Below the pieces are notes generated by a model. It had not been told where the DNA came from and did not search any database. It worked only from the letters and a program-made list of their open reading frames with translations. Shown piece after piece: positions 22,501 through 31,436 of a DNA stretch of 64,000 nucleotides. The position numbers were made by a program, and so were the translations under genes. Each line of letters begins with the position of its first letter. Position 1 is the first letter of the stretch. Origin of the DNA: Cytospora piceicola (taxonomy: Eukaryota > Ascomycota > Sordariomycetes > Diaporthales > Cytosporaceae); NCBI GenBank assembly GCA_023375675.1, contig JALQBC010000040.1, forward strand, positions 124,001 through 188,000. The letters run 5' to 3'.

Positions 22501-23452
22501 CATGCCCACTGTCGACTTTATTCAAGAGGTAACAGTGCTCAACGACGAAAAGACCAAGCCCGTCCTTGAAGGTGTCTTCGGCCTACAGCGACCCAAGATC
22601 GACGACAAGTTGCTACGGACATATACCAAGCACTTCTACGCCAGAGGTTGGCTTCCCAAACCACCCCGCAAAGCCAACGACAAGATGTCCACCCAAGTCA
22701 AGCCCCGAGGCCCCCTGGCCGGCAAGGTCGCCGTCATCACAGGCGCCTCATCCGGCATCGGTGCTGCGGTAGCCAAGGCCCTCGCCGCCGAGGGCGCAGA
22801 CGTGGCCATCGCGGCGAGGAGGGTCGAGGTCCTCGAGTCTCTCAAGTCGACCATCACGTCGACCTCAGGCGTCAAGGTGCTGGCACAGGCGACCGACGTG
22901 ACGGACAGGAGCCAGGTGGAGGCACTCATCAAGGCCACCGAGGAGGCCCTCGGCCCGGTGGACCTGCTCATCGCGTGCGCGGGCGTCATGTACTTCACGC
23001 TCATGAAGAACGTGCACACGGACGAGTGGGAGCGGACCGTGGACGTGAACTGCAAGGGCCTGCTGCACAGCCTGTCGGCGACGGTGCCGTCGATGCTCGC
23101 GCGCGGCCGGGGCCACGTCGTGGCCATCAGCTCCGACGCGGGGCGCAAGGTGTTCCCGGGGCTCGGCGTGTACTCGGCGTCCAAGATGTTCGTCGAGGGC
23201 GCGCTGCAGGCGCTGCGCGTCGAGACGGCCGGGTCCGGGCTGCGCGTGACGAGCGTCCAGCCGGGCAACACGGCGACGGACCTGCTGGGCATGTCGACGG
23301 ACGCCGAGGCCGTCAAGAAGTACGGCGAGCCGACGGGGGCGCGCATCCTGGACCCGGAGGACGTGGCCGGCGCGATCGTGTACGCCGTGACGAGGCCGGA
23401 ACATGTCTCTGTGAACGAGGTCTTGATTGAGCCGAGGGACGAGCCGATTTAG
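19580..23452 (+). CDS. NRPS-like A-T-R1-R2 enzyme, probable glycine betaine reductase (ATRR)
   Basis: Single exon, 1290 residues. Domains in order: adenylation (core SYSSGTTGKPKG near 157; TGDMAR; GRVGAMIKVRGYSV), thiolation carrier (FFDLGGHSLSLADL, phosphopantetheine Ser near 577), thioester reductase R1 (VLLTGATGFLGAFLL near 659; YSQTKWVAE), and a C-terminal SDR reductase R2 (VAVITGASSGIGAAVA near 1050; YSASKMFVEG near 1197). No condensation domain. This layout and length match the fungal ATRR described in Aspergillus nidulans, which activates glycine betaine and reduces it twice, via the aldehyde, to choline. Substrate is inferred from architecture only. The R2 part is clearly more GC-rich than the A domain. 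Other carboxylic acid reductases are the main alternative, but the second reductase argues for ATRR. Confidence 0.88.
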   Translation: MAIIDIDRDLASIFSKQAIETPDAIALEDKSHTYTYAELDEITSKLASSLKHHGVGRDDPVGVLMGRSADYVIACLAALRAGGAFLVLELAYPPGMLGDVIDDARPRVIVTKREHVGRIKADVPLIVMDEQVSGNNDPKRGVGTSLDEHDLEKLAFVSYSSGTTGKPKGIANPHRAAVRSYDLRFKLSDLKPGDRVACNVFFVWEILRPLLRGATTFCIPDEASYDPVALVDLLSSQNITETLMTPTLLATVLSRHARLGERLPELKSLWLNGEVVTTDLVLRAVRALPNTRLLNCYSASETHEIACGDIKQMINPDQPYCPVGPPLDPVHTYVLDENKNKVKPGVSGELFIGGGLLARGYLNLEETTAKAFLPDPFDDTPGARMYRTGDMARILPSGLMEITGRVGAMIKVRGYSVVPGTVENAITKHLAVGHCAVVARGDGIDRQLVAYVVPDKDATDDPDRPLVSIDESGFCPKGRRALAEHLAHYMIPALWVQMDELPTHEVSGKVDLKSLPPPPERGTITNGNGSAKVNENAKANANTSIKAKQIAELWAACLNIPPTAVTEEHSFFDLGGHSLSLADLSNRLSKTFGFPVPIGALAGDPTIKGHVDAVTAARDGHTAAVQADLPAVLRADSVLPPDVQPRDPKMTPLSEARTVLLTGATGFLGAFLLSSLLENTDADIICVVRFNDPIDDQCSAGMARVRKNLVDLGLWTDSLIDRIEILPATLARKRLGLTVDQFEELASRVDVVIHAAATVNLVYPYAALRAPNVGGTREILRLACLAGAPVHHVSTNGVLPPSSEGWSEDTIIDVDDVPTKLQDGYSQTKWVAEQLVIEAHRRGLPTRIYRPGTISGHSKSGATNAWDLLTAILVESVQIGYAPDIPNWLVEMTPVDFVSRAITTLADHQDMSQRIFHLGDPAPIGANDVFSYLSQLGFSTGKLAWDKWVSLWSTKRGSGRWGEGSFTVDILRSGMPTVDFIQEVTVLNDEKTKPVLEGVFGLQRPKIDDKLLRTYTKHFYARGWLPKPPRKANDKMSTQVKPRGPLAGKVAVITGASSGIGAAVAKALAAEGADVAIAARRVEVLESLKSTITSTSGVKVLAQATDVTDRSQVEALIKATEEALGPVDLLIACAGVMYFTLMKNVHTDEWERTVDVNCKGLLHSLSATVPSMLARGRGHVVAISSDAGRKVFPGLGVYSASKMFVEGALQALRVETAGSGLRVTSVQPGNTATDLLGMSTDAEAVKKYGEPTGARILDPEDVAGAIVYAVTRPEHVSVNEVLIEPRDEPI

Positions 23453-24060
23453 GTCTTGGCAGTAGACGTGTGTGTGTGTGTGTGTGCAATGAATTACCTT
23501 GCTGATGATGTGATGTGCCGGTAGACAAGTATAATTAGACAGGGGAGCATGACTGGTGAGGGGGAGGGGGGCAGCCTTCTATCTCCAGCGTGCGTGTGGG
23601 CTGGCATAGACGAGAATACGAATTCAATCAATGAGATACAGCAACGATAGGCTATCGAATAGTGTTTATGACGAGCCACCTGCATTTGGTACACGATATT
23701 CCAATAGGAATCCTCAATCTTGACGGACAGACAGACTCAGCGTAGGACTTCGATGTCACGGGCATCGGGACACGACGAGAAAGAGATGTCCACTGCAAAG
23801 CTGCAAGTGAGAAACGGACGAGCGATTGAAAACAGCCGGACAGATAGAGAGCAAAAAGAGAGAAGGGATTGAGGATACCGTCCCTAACATCACATCCTCG
23901 AGAAGCTGAGGCTGACGAAAGGTTGCTGACAACCAACCCTTTAGGAGGCGAATTTCATATCCTGGGAAAGAGCGTTTGTCCTGACAGGACGATTGAAGAA
24001 GGAGAAAAAAACATTCATCAAAGAAAAAAGGAAGAAATAAGACCCCCTTTCGACAAAAAG
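23453..24060. other. Intergenic between ATRR and tRNA-Glu
   Basis: No gene. It holds a (GT)n tract at 23468-23486 and, from about 24000, an A-rich stretch. Confidence 0.6.
23468..23486. repeat. GT dinucleotide microsatellite
   Basis: About nine perfect GT units just 3' of the ATRR stop, probably in its 3' UTR. Confidence 0.9.
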
Positions 24061-24067
24061 AAAAAAA
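24061..24067 (-). terminator. Pol III terminator of tRNA-Glu
   Basis: A run of seven T on the minus strand, 15 nt after the tRNA 3' end; four or more T is the usual RNA polymerase III stop. Confidence 0.75.
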
Positions 24068-24081
24068 GAACTGTAATGCGC

Positions 24082-24179
24082 CTCGGATACGGGGAATCGA
24101 ACCCCGAGCTGGTGAGCGCTCAAGAGCTCGTAAAAGCTCAAATGAGAGTCACCGATGTTAACCATTACACCATATCCGA
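24082..24179 (-). tRNA. tRNA-Glu (anticodon CTC) with intron
   Basis: Acceptor arms TCGGATA and TATCCGA pair perfectly, with G as discriminator. The D arm TGGTGTAATGGTTAACAT follows. The anticodon stem GGTGA/TCACC encloses the loop CTCTCA plus C, giving anticodon CTC. A 26-nt intron sits after position 37 and contains a GAGC stretch able to pair with the anticodon, as is usual for nuclear tRNA introns. The T arm is CGGGG TTCGATT CCCCG. The mature length without CCA is 72 nt. Confidence 0.93.
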
Positions 24180-24783
24180 TGGTGTGAGGCTTGTTGTTCC
24201 ATGTCTTGCTGCTTGATTGGGATACTTATATTGTTAGCTTCTCAGTTAGACCCAGTGCTGCCTCGTGTCAAGCCCGCTGCCGCATGTAATTATTTCTGTC
24301 ACTCTTCTCAAACACGTCTTGAGAATTTCGACATCACAGGAGAAAAGAAACCCGTCGCGACCCCCTCTTAAATATTCCCTATAGCTCCAGGGAACCACTT
24401 GTATGAAAGCAAAGCCGGTACATTCAAGGGTTCGAACATTGTTCAGAGGCCTTCTCGTGGGTTTGCTGCAATTTATGGGCTCAACCCATGAACAATCATG
24501 GCGAGGCTGGAAAGTCAACGCAGGACGTAGCATGGTCCTCAGTCTATTAGTAGATGGTAGAGATGGGTATTTAATTCTTATACATCCTGTGCAGGCCCAA
24601 ACAGACTTTTGCGCTACATGGCTGACGCTTCGCATCCAGTACTCGGCGGCGAATGCAGCAGCTCTATCCTATTGAACCCTTCAATCCCTTGTGTGGGAAC
24701 AAACATGTTGTCCACAGCCATCGAACGTCCCAGTGGCCATCAGGCGACAAGCAGCCTAAGTCCCAGTCCCATGAACCACCCCT
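24180..24783. other. Intergenic between tRNA-Glu and Zn2Cys6 gene
   Basis: 604 bp. Short ORFs only; no family resemblance. It is the 3' side of the transcription factor and the upstream flank of the tRNA. Confidence 0.55.
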
Positions 24784-27513
24784 TTAATTTTTCGAGCTTC
24801 CCGGCGTACTAAATGATTGTCCATCCCCACTACTCGGAGAGGGCCCGCTCTGCGTCGTTTGGTTGTTGTCGGCACCAAGGAACGTCTGGAACTGGCCATC
24901 AGTTGCCCAATTCGTGTTCTCTGTGTAATTCTGTATAGCGTCCTGCAGTAATAATTAAAAAAGTCAGTAGCTGCTGTAACCCGCCGAGTGTTGACATCCT
25001 CTGAATATGCGTGCGATGACTTCCAACTCACCCAATCGAAATTCTGCCCGATGTCCATCCCGTTGCCCAGGTTTCCAAATATCGACGAGAACGGCGATCC
25101 CGGGTTCAGTCCCAAATCGCCGGCGTAGTCCGGCGTCATGCCCGTCCTCTCGCCACCGGGAGGGGTCGACAAGTCCAAGGGCGGGTACGCCGTCCCACCG
25201 GGACTCTGCACCGTACCGCCAAGCACGGCCGCCGTGTTGGGCGTCAGGCCACCCGAGGACATCATGCCCAAAGTCATGGCAGCGGACTGTTCCGGCTCCA
25301 TGCTCGTACCGCCCATGTTGGAGAACAGGTCGTCCCTCATGGTGACGGGAGGGATTTGTGCCCCGGCAGAGCTCTCCGGCGCAGGGCTCTGTATCTTCTC
25401 GAGCATGATCTTGATTATGTTGTACGCCTTTACCGCCTCCATCGATCCGTCGGCCAGATCCTCCCATATGTCCCGGGTGGCCTCTAGGCTGCGGATCATC
25501 TCCATGCGCTGCTCGGGTGTCCAGAAATACAGAGCTTGGGAGGACTGCCGCTGACCAGCAGCCTCCGCCTGCTTATCATAGTGTAGGTCCAGCAGAATCA
25601 ACATTGAGGGGAGAAGGAACTCCTTCGTCGCGATGGATGCCAAGTACCATTTGATTGAGCGGAGCCGGCCATTCGGTTGCGATTCCCGGTTCAGGTTGAT
25701 CAGATGGCGCAGCATCTCCAAAGCTGCCTCGATCGCTGCGCGCCGGGAATGAGCATACCTAGGGTTGTGCCTCGACCTCGCCACGTATTTCCGGTGTAGG
25801 ACACACACAATCTTTTGATACAGAATATCCACATTGAATCTCGCGATAATAAGTGTGAGTGCATCATGCGAGCCCTCAAGGTTCTGCATCTTCAGGTGGG
25901 GAGGCAGTTCATGCCTCAGCTCCCGAAGCCTTGCATCAAACCCAAGAATGTCGTCGTAAGGCACCTGCCTGCCAACTCTGTTTATTGCTTGTAAGATGTT
26001 CCCTGACTCCAAGGAAAGTTTAGCCTTGGCAATCATGTAGCTTATAGGCGTGGGCTCGGTGATCGGGCGCGACGGTGGGAGGACCTTGGTATCAGGCCCG
26101 AACTCTTCATCGAAAATATTGTGTGGTAGCTGCGTGTCGCAGTCGTGGTCGTAGATCATACTTGGCAAAGAAACCATGTGGGAGAACATGACGTCCGCCA
26201 TCCTAACGAGAGCCCAGGTTCGCCTCCTCATTTCCTGCATCACAGTTGTCAGTCAAGGTCCTTTCCCCAGAGAAGGACTGTGCCTGACTTACAGCTTGAA
26301 AGGGCGTCAGCGATGGGAACCATTTTGCATCCCTGTGATAACCCATCCGAAATGCCACCCGGGTGACCGTCGAGCATATCAACCACAGTGACAGGTCCGC
26401 ATCCCACCTCGAAGAGAGTTCTCCAAAAACATAAAGTATCATGGTCTCCACGGTATACTCGCCTGATTTGGTGTAGTCTGCACAGATGAGACACTGCACC
26501 GTCCGCAGCCGATATTCCGCGGCTAATTCGAGTGTCCTGCCTTTCCACTCAGGCGGTTCGTCCCCAACTTTGTGATAGCTCAGCATAGCTAAACACAAAA
26601 CAGCATACAGCAGACCTAACCACATGATTGGTGTTCTCGACGGGTCTTGCCAATGCGCACGTAATTGCTGGTAAAAGCTAGGAGAATGAATGATGTAGAC
26701 GGCGCTGTCCATCGAGTTGAAAAACCGGCCACACAGTGAGAGCACCGCTGACTTTGGAGGTAGCTCTGCTCTTAGTTCGATATCTGTCGCTGGCGGAGCC
26801 CCTGTCAAGAAAGTAGGACCATCCCGAGCAGTCGCTGGCTTGCTCAAGAGCACCTTTTCGTAACTCCTTTCCAGGTCCTTCTTGTGGTTTATAAAATAGT
26901 TCTTGACTTCGGTGATGTCGGCGAGGATTGTATGCCAGTGTTCTTGCCCGATATACATGGACTTACCCCTGTCAGCGTCCACTTTGAGGACGCCTAAGGA
27001 GGTGGCCAGACCACCATCCACATCACTGTCGCCGTCGTCGTCGTCATCGTCGTCGTCGTCTCTCATGCCTCCGTCGTCCGCTTCCATCCCTACAGAGTCT
27101 GAGTTGGGGGTCGCAGAGTTCGCGCCGGGGCCAGACTTCGAGCTGCTGCTGGTCGCGCTGACAACGGCGGCTGCTGCAGCGGCTTCTGTGGGCGATATGC
27201 TGGCGCCTCCGTGCATCAGAGATAGCACCAGGCCTTCGAGACGGTCGATGCGGTTTTGCATATCATCAGGAGTGTTGGCCTGTTGGTTCTGGTTCCTTCT
27301 GCGATTAGCGGGAGTTGCATAGGAGCAAGATAGTGTGTCAACACCTTCCCGCTTCACACAGTTGCTGCATGGGTGACTCCGGTCGCATTTAAGCTTCCTT
27401 GACCGACATGGATAGCAGCTCAGAGGCACCCTGTTGCGTCTGCGAACAACACGGAGTTGCTCGTCTGAGCGAGCCCCTGAAGAGGGCGTATTCGATGGAT
27501 GTGTAGGTGACAT
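24784..27513 (-). CDS. Zn2Cys6 fungal-specific transcription factor
   Basis: Three exons, 27513-26293, 26234-25032 and 24942-24784, give 860 residues; all junctions are phase 0 with GTAAGT and GTGAGT donors. The N-terminal binuclear zinc cluster CYPCRSRKLKCDRSHPCSNC starts at Cys33, followed by a dimerisation segment (MQNRIDRLEGLVLSLM). An Asp-rich linker (DDDDDDDD-like) precedes the fungal_trans middle homology domain, with SLWLICSTVTRVAFRMGYHR and, across intron 1, TPFQAEMRRRTWALVRMADV. The C-terminus is Gly/Ser/Asn-rich and low complexity. Target genes are unknown. It lies 1.3 kb from the ATRR gene, separated by a tRNA, so a regulatory link is only a possibility. Confidence 0.92.
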
Positions 27514-28687
27514 TCTGGGTGTTTAGCACGAGAGCTAGCATATGTAGATTCAAAAAGAGAATAGAAGAAGGGCTGTCTGAGAATGGCTTCCAGCGCCTGT
27601 TGGAGGATGCGCCGAAGGTACGTAAGTATGTGACAGGCAGCAGTTGCACAGCCAAACCCTTCCAACATTCCAGTGCGTGTGGCGCTGGAAAGTCGCAAAG
27701 GGCAATGGCGGTGTCGCAGCAGAAGGCGGCGGGTTCGTGCGAAAGCAAATGCAAAGCAGCTCCTCAGCTTCAAGCGCGTCACGTCAACTGATTGCACTGG
27801 CGGTCTCACAGGTAGCTCGCAAGTGATGATGCTTGGCTCGAAATGAAACGACTTTCCGCGTCAAGCTGCCAAGCTGCCTTGCTGCCGAGTATCGCGGGGT
27901 TGCCAGCTAGAATCTGCTCAAAGACGAGCAGGCCTGCTGCGAGATCAAGGGCGGATAAAGACCGTCATGGGAGGGGCCCGCGCTGTGATCCTGCGGGACT
28001 CACTGATGAGGGGACTTGAGTCGTAAGGAGCTTCTGTTTCAAGTAGCAACACAGCAAACGATCAAGTAAACTTCTAGGTTGTATGCCCGCGCGTTCTTTG
28101 GTATATCACAAGTGGCGGAATGGTTTCTTAGGCATACGGGATAGTGTCACGTCAGACATCTCATGCAAGTAAGATGCAGATGAAGGAAGAGGCACATCGG
28201 TATTAAGCGGAGTTAATACCGATTGCCCCACTCCTGAACAAACGATAAGTACTAGCACGGCCCATGACAAGACCCGTGCTCATCAACATGACACGCCGTC
28301 CATCACTTATCCTGACCACATCCTTGAATATCAGGTTGTACTTATGCCTACCTAGGTACGCAGTACTTTCATGTATAGGTAGCTCTAGTTGATGTTCGTT
28401 TCGCTCTACCAATTTCCGGCTAAAGCAGTTTCCCTGCTTCACTTTACTCAAAGGCGTATCCTTGAGGCCTACAACGCTTGGTATCGTCGGCTGGACGGCC
28501 AAGAATCAATTGATTGCAAAGCCGAAACCACATTGTGCATTTTATAACACAAATATTGCTCCTTCGGCCTAGATAAATAGCAGACTACATCACGCAGCGG
28601 ACAGAAAAGACACAGGCAATCACCAAAAATCAAATTTCCCTCCTCTCAAAAAGTGTTTGGTTTGTCAATCGGATCCAGTCGCATCAA
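27514..28687. other. Intergenic, upstream of the Zn2Cys6 gene
   Basis: 1.2 kb with no supported gene. One TACCTAGGTA palindrome lies near 28349-28358. AT content rises towards the accessory block. Confidence 0.5.
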
Positions 28688-28921
28688 CTATTTGCCCTTC
28701 CCTGACGTGCCCTTTCCAGACGAGCCCGACTTTCCCTTCCCGCCTGAGTGGCTAGATGCCACACTTGGATTCCTTGTGCCGGCCTGGCCTTTTGTGCTAG
28801 CGTCGTCGTCGGCGCCTTGGAATTCGTTCAGCGCGATTCCCTCACTGCCGCCATTGTGGCCCTTTCCTTTGTGGCCCTTTCCCTTGCTCGGGGACTGACC
28901 CTTCAGTGGGTAAGACGGCAT
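28688..28921 (-). CDS. Small Gly/Lys/Ser-rich hypothetical protein
   Basis: 77 residues from ATG 28921, the best start because the upstream open frame is unlike it. I do not recognise it. The protein has GKG-type repeats at both ends (SKGKGHKGKGHNGG near the start, GGKGKSGSSGKGTSGKGK at the end) around an acidic middle (NEFQGADDDAST). No signal peptide or membrane segment; it would be basic and disordered. It sits at the edge of a block rich in pseudogenes, about 2.5 kb from the NLR gene. It may be a spurious ORF in repetitive sequence; expression would settle that. Confidence 0.4.
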   Translation of the reverse strand: MPSYPLKGQSPSKGKGHKGKGHNGGSEGIALNEFQGADDDASTKGQAGTRNPSVASSHSGGKGKSGSSGKGTSGKGK

Positions 28922-29599
28922 GATGATTGTTCTGGGGGGTTGTTTTTTTGGGGGGGGGTATAGCTTGTATACCCTTGGATCCAGTCGTCCAGTTGTTTTT
29001 GTTACTGTTGCTAATCCGACGGAGTTTCGTGGGAATTGGTTGGCCTGAACTTTGTGTTGTCCAGGTCGTAAATGTCTATAGTTGTTGTTGCAGAGATAAC
29101 TGGACTGTGTGAGAGTTACGAGCGATGCGGGTTTATATCCAGGTTCGAACGCAAATGAATGCCTGGGAATTACATCTTGGAGGATATTCCAGCAGTAGGT
29201 CAGTCTTTCCAATGAATCACTGACCGGTCCACAGACGATCATTAAGGCTATGGTGAAGGCAATTCCGCCGGTTAGGACGTCTACTCCAGCACTTGAGATA
29301 TAATCAATACATGTGAGGGTGGTTGTGCTTTAAATTCACTTGTCAGATTTGAACTTCAAAAGTTATCATGACCAGCACTTGAGTGTTTGAGTGCTTACAA
29401 TCTTGAAGTCTTTCTTGTCTTCGATCAGTGGACAGACCTGGAAGTCAGTATGAAATCTCCAACAGGCTTCTCATTGCCATGGGCTGTAACAACAATAATG
29501 TCCAACACATTAGCTTTCTCAAACATCGACACCCAACAATTCTAGTAATCTCGCAACTGCTAGTTGGCCTCCTTCGACAACCTCCTGTAAGTCCATCCA
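28922..29599. other. Intergenic, AT-rich, between small ORF and kinase remnant
   Basis: No gene seen. Contains a T7-G9 homopolymer junction near 28944-28960. Confidence 0.5.
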
Positions 29600-30602
29600 G
29601 ATTTCACATTTCCACCCATCCCTCCGATCAACCACCTGCGAAATCAATTCACCATGCATCGCCATACAGGTCGATCACGACGTTCCCAGGCTTAGGATCC
29701 CCCCAGACAACTTCGATAGCATGGAGTTTGTCCACGGTAGCCTGATTTGGAATGCCCATCTCTTCCGCACCTCCTTGGAGAACCACGGGGACCCATCCCG
29801 CTTGAGTATCTCCAAGTCGTCATTGAAGGAGATCTATTCCCCCACGAGCCGAAGTACCAGTCCAGACCTCGGATGTTTGACGAAACCTAGCAGCGCCAGC
29901 ACTTGGACCGCTTGTGCCGAACCCGAGAAGGCACGCGAGACCTTCTGTAGACAATCCATTTCTCGCCCAATATCAAGATCTACAAGGCCGTTGCGCGGAG
30001 CTTTGCAAAGGCTTTGGCGGTCATCGACTCAGATCAAACAGACTATGCCTTCGCCGTGGCAGTACCCATCGATGACTTCGATCTGCTCAGCCGAGTACTG
30101 TAGTAGTGAAGTTTTGACGTTTACCTGAGCGCGGAAGTCCTCGAGGGTCATCCAAGGGTTGATCGTCATCGCTGGCTGCTTCGCGCGCCAAGATGGGGAC
30201 CAGAGCAAGACCTTCGTTCTTTTCCTCTAGCCGGTAATAGGATATCTTCAGGAACAGTAGGCAATGCAAACTCGAATTTGGAGGCGAATGGCTCGATTCA
30301 ACTGACGCTGCAGACTCAGAGATGAGAGAATCGGCTAACTCGTAGATGCGGTCCAAAGCCTCAATCTACAAGGCTTGCTCGTTGTCGTCAGGTGTAACGG
30401 ACTCGGCGAGGATCTTAATTTGGAAGTACTTTATATCCTGGTCCCCTGGTGATTTGTTGCCGAAGAAAAATATGACGACGTGCTCGCCGGTGCGCGTCAA
30501 TTTGAAAGTGACACTGGCGTCCCCATACGTCTCAAGGTCTGCAACGACTGAAATCAATATCAATCCATCAGTAAAGTCGTCGTAGGGTGTCGTGGAGTCC
30601 AT
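29600..30602 (-). pseudogene. Decayed fungal protein-kinase-like gene
   Basis: Reading leftward from ATG 30602, fragments of a fungal kinase-like family appear in order but in different frames. They are an N-terminal region (FKLTRTGEHVVIFFFGN; VTPDDNEQAL then a TAG; ALDRIYELADSLI), a middle (DLDIGREMDCLQKV; LLGFVKHPRSGLVL), and a catalytic-loop region (VDKLHAIEVVWGDPKPGNVV followed by GDAW, TGA, then IDFAGG). VWGD-x-KP-x-NVV corresponds to the HRD loop and DAWLIDFGG to the DFG motif of the family. There are at least four in-frame stops and two or more frame changes, one inside the DFG region. No short set of introns repairs it. It is a remnant, not a functional kinase. Confidence 0.75.
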
Positions 30603-31436
30603 GTCCGCGTGTAGAAAGTGTCAACGTTGCGTCTCGTCGTTCTTACAGGGCGGCGCCGTGAGGCTGGAAAATGAGATTGTGCATGGGTTTTACTTGCTGT
30701 CGAAACGGAGATCTGGGCCATGCTTATATTCCTATATTATGCCCTTTACCAAAGAGAATGGATATTTGCATCGATAAAAAACGGATGGTATACCGATACA
30801 TTCAATCAAGTGGAGTTGCTGCCTGGAAACTACCTAGGTACCTAGGTAAACCTTGGAAGATGTGTACGACTTGCATTCGAAGGCTCTCCCCTATATATGA
30901 TTAGGGGCGTTAGTAATAGTTGTCGCTTTGCTCTACTGCCTAGGTGAGTAGCCATCTATACCAAAGCTTTCCTCGTCTGCATAAACATCTCTATTGGCTC
31001 CATTTGGACCGATTTCATCGCTGTATAGCATCTACAATTTATGGTCCCAACCGTATATAAGTCAAAGTTTAGTACATATACGTCTAAGCATAATTAGCTT
31101 CGCAAATATTAGGCTCGGTATACTCTCAGGTAGGGCCGTATCCCAGCTCAGAGCACCTTAGCAAATTATATGCACACACCTACTATGTAGATACTTGCAG
31201 ATATATGCATAGGGTTAGGGCTGATATTGCGATAATGGTGGGTGCAGTGGCTGTGAAGGCCCAATCAATCATGTACTGCCACGCTCCAGGGCTGCCCAAG
31301 TGAGTCTGGACTCTGAAGTTGCTGGGAGGCCGAGTTTCTTCTTTGCTTCAACTACCAGCGCTGTAGCCAGTATCAACTTCGTCGCATCATTATTCAACAC
31401 AAGCTTGTCTCTTACTGTGAATCACTCGCAAGGACT
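30603..31436. other. Intergenic, AT-rich, upstream of the NLR gene
   Basis: 834 bp, no gene. Two adjacent palindromic units occupy 30831-30848 (TACCTAGGTACCTAGGTA). One GGGTTAGGG near 31212 is isolated and is not a telomere. Confidence 0.5.

Noticed and set aside
22636..23430. Long ORFs on both strands over the ATRR R2 domain
   Set aside because: GC-rich shadow frames of a well-supported SDR domain.
31210..31220. GGGTTAGGG telomere-like sequence
   Set aside because: Only one and a half units, isolated between genes.
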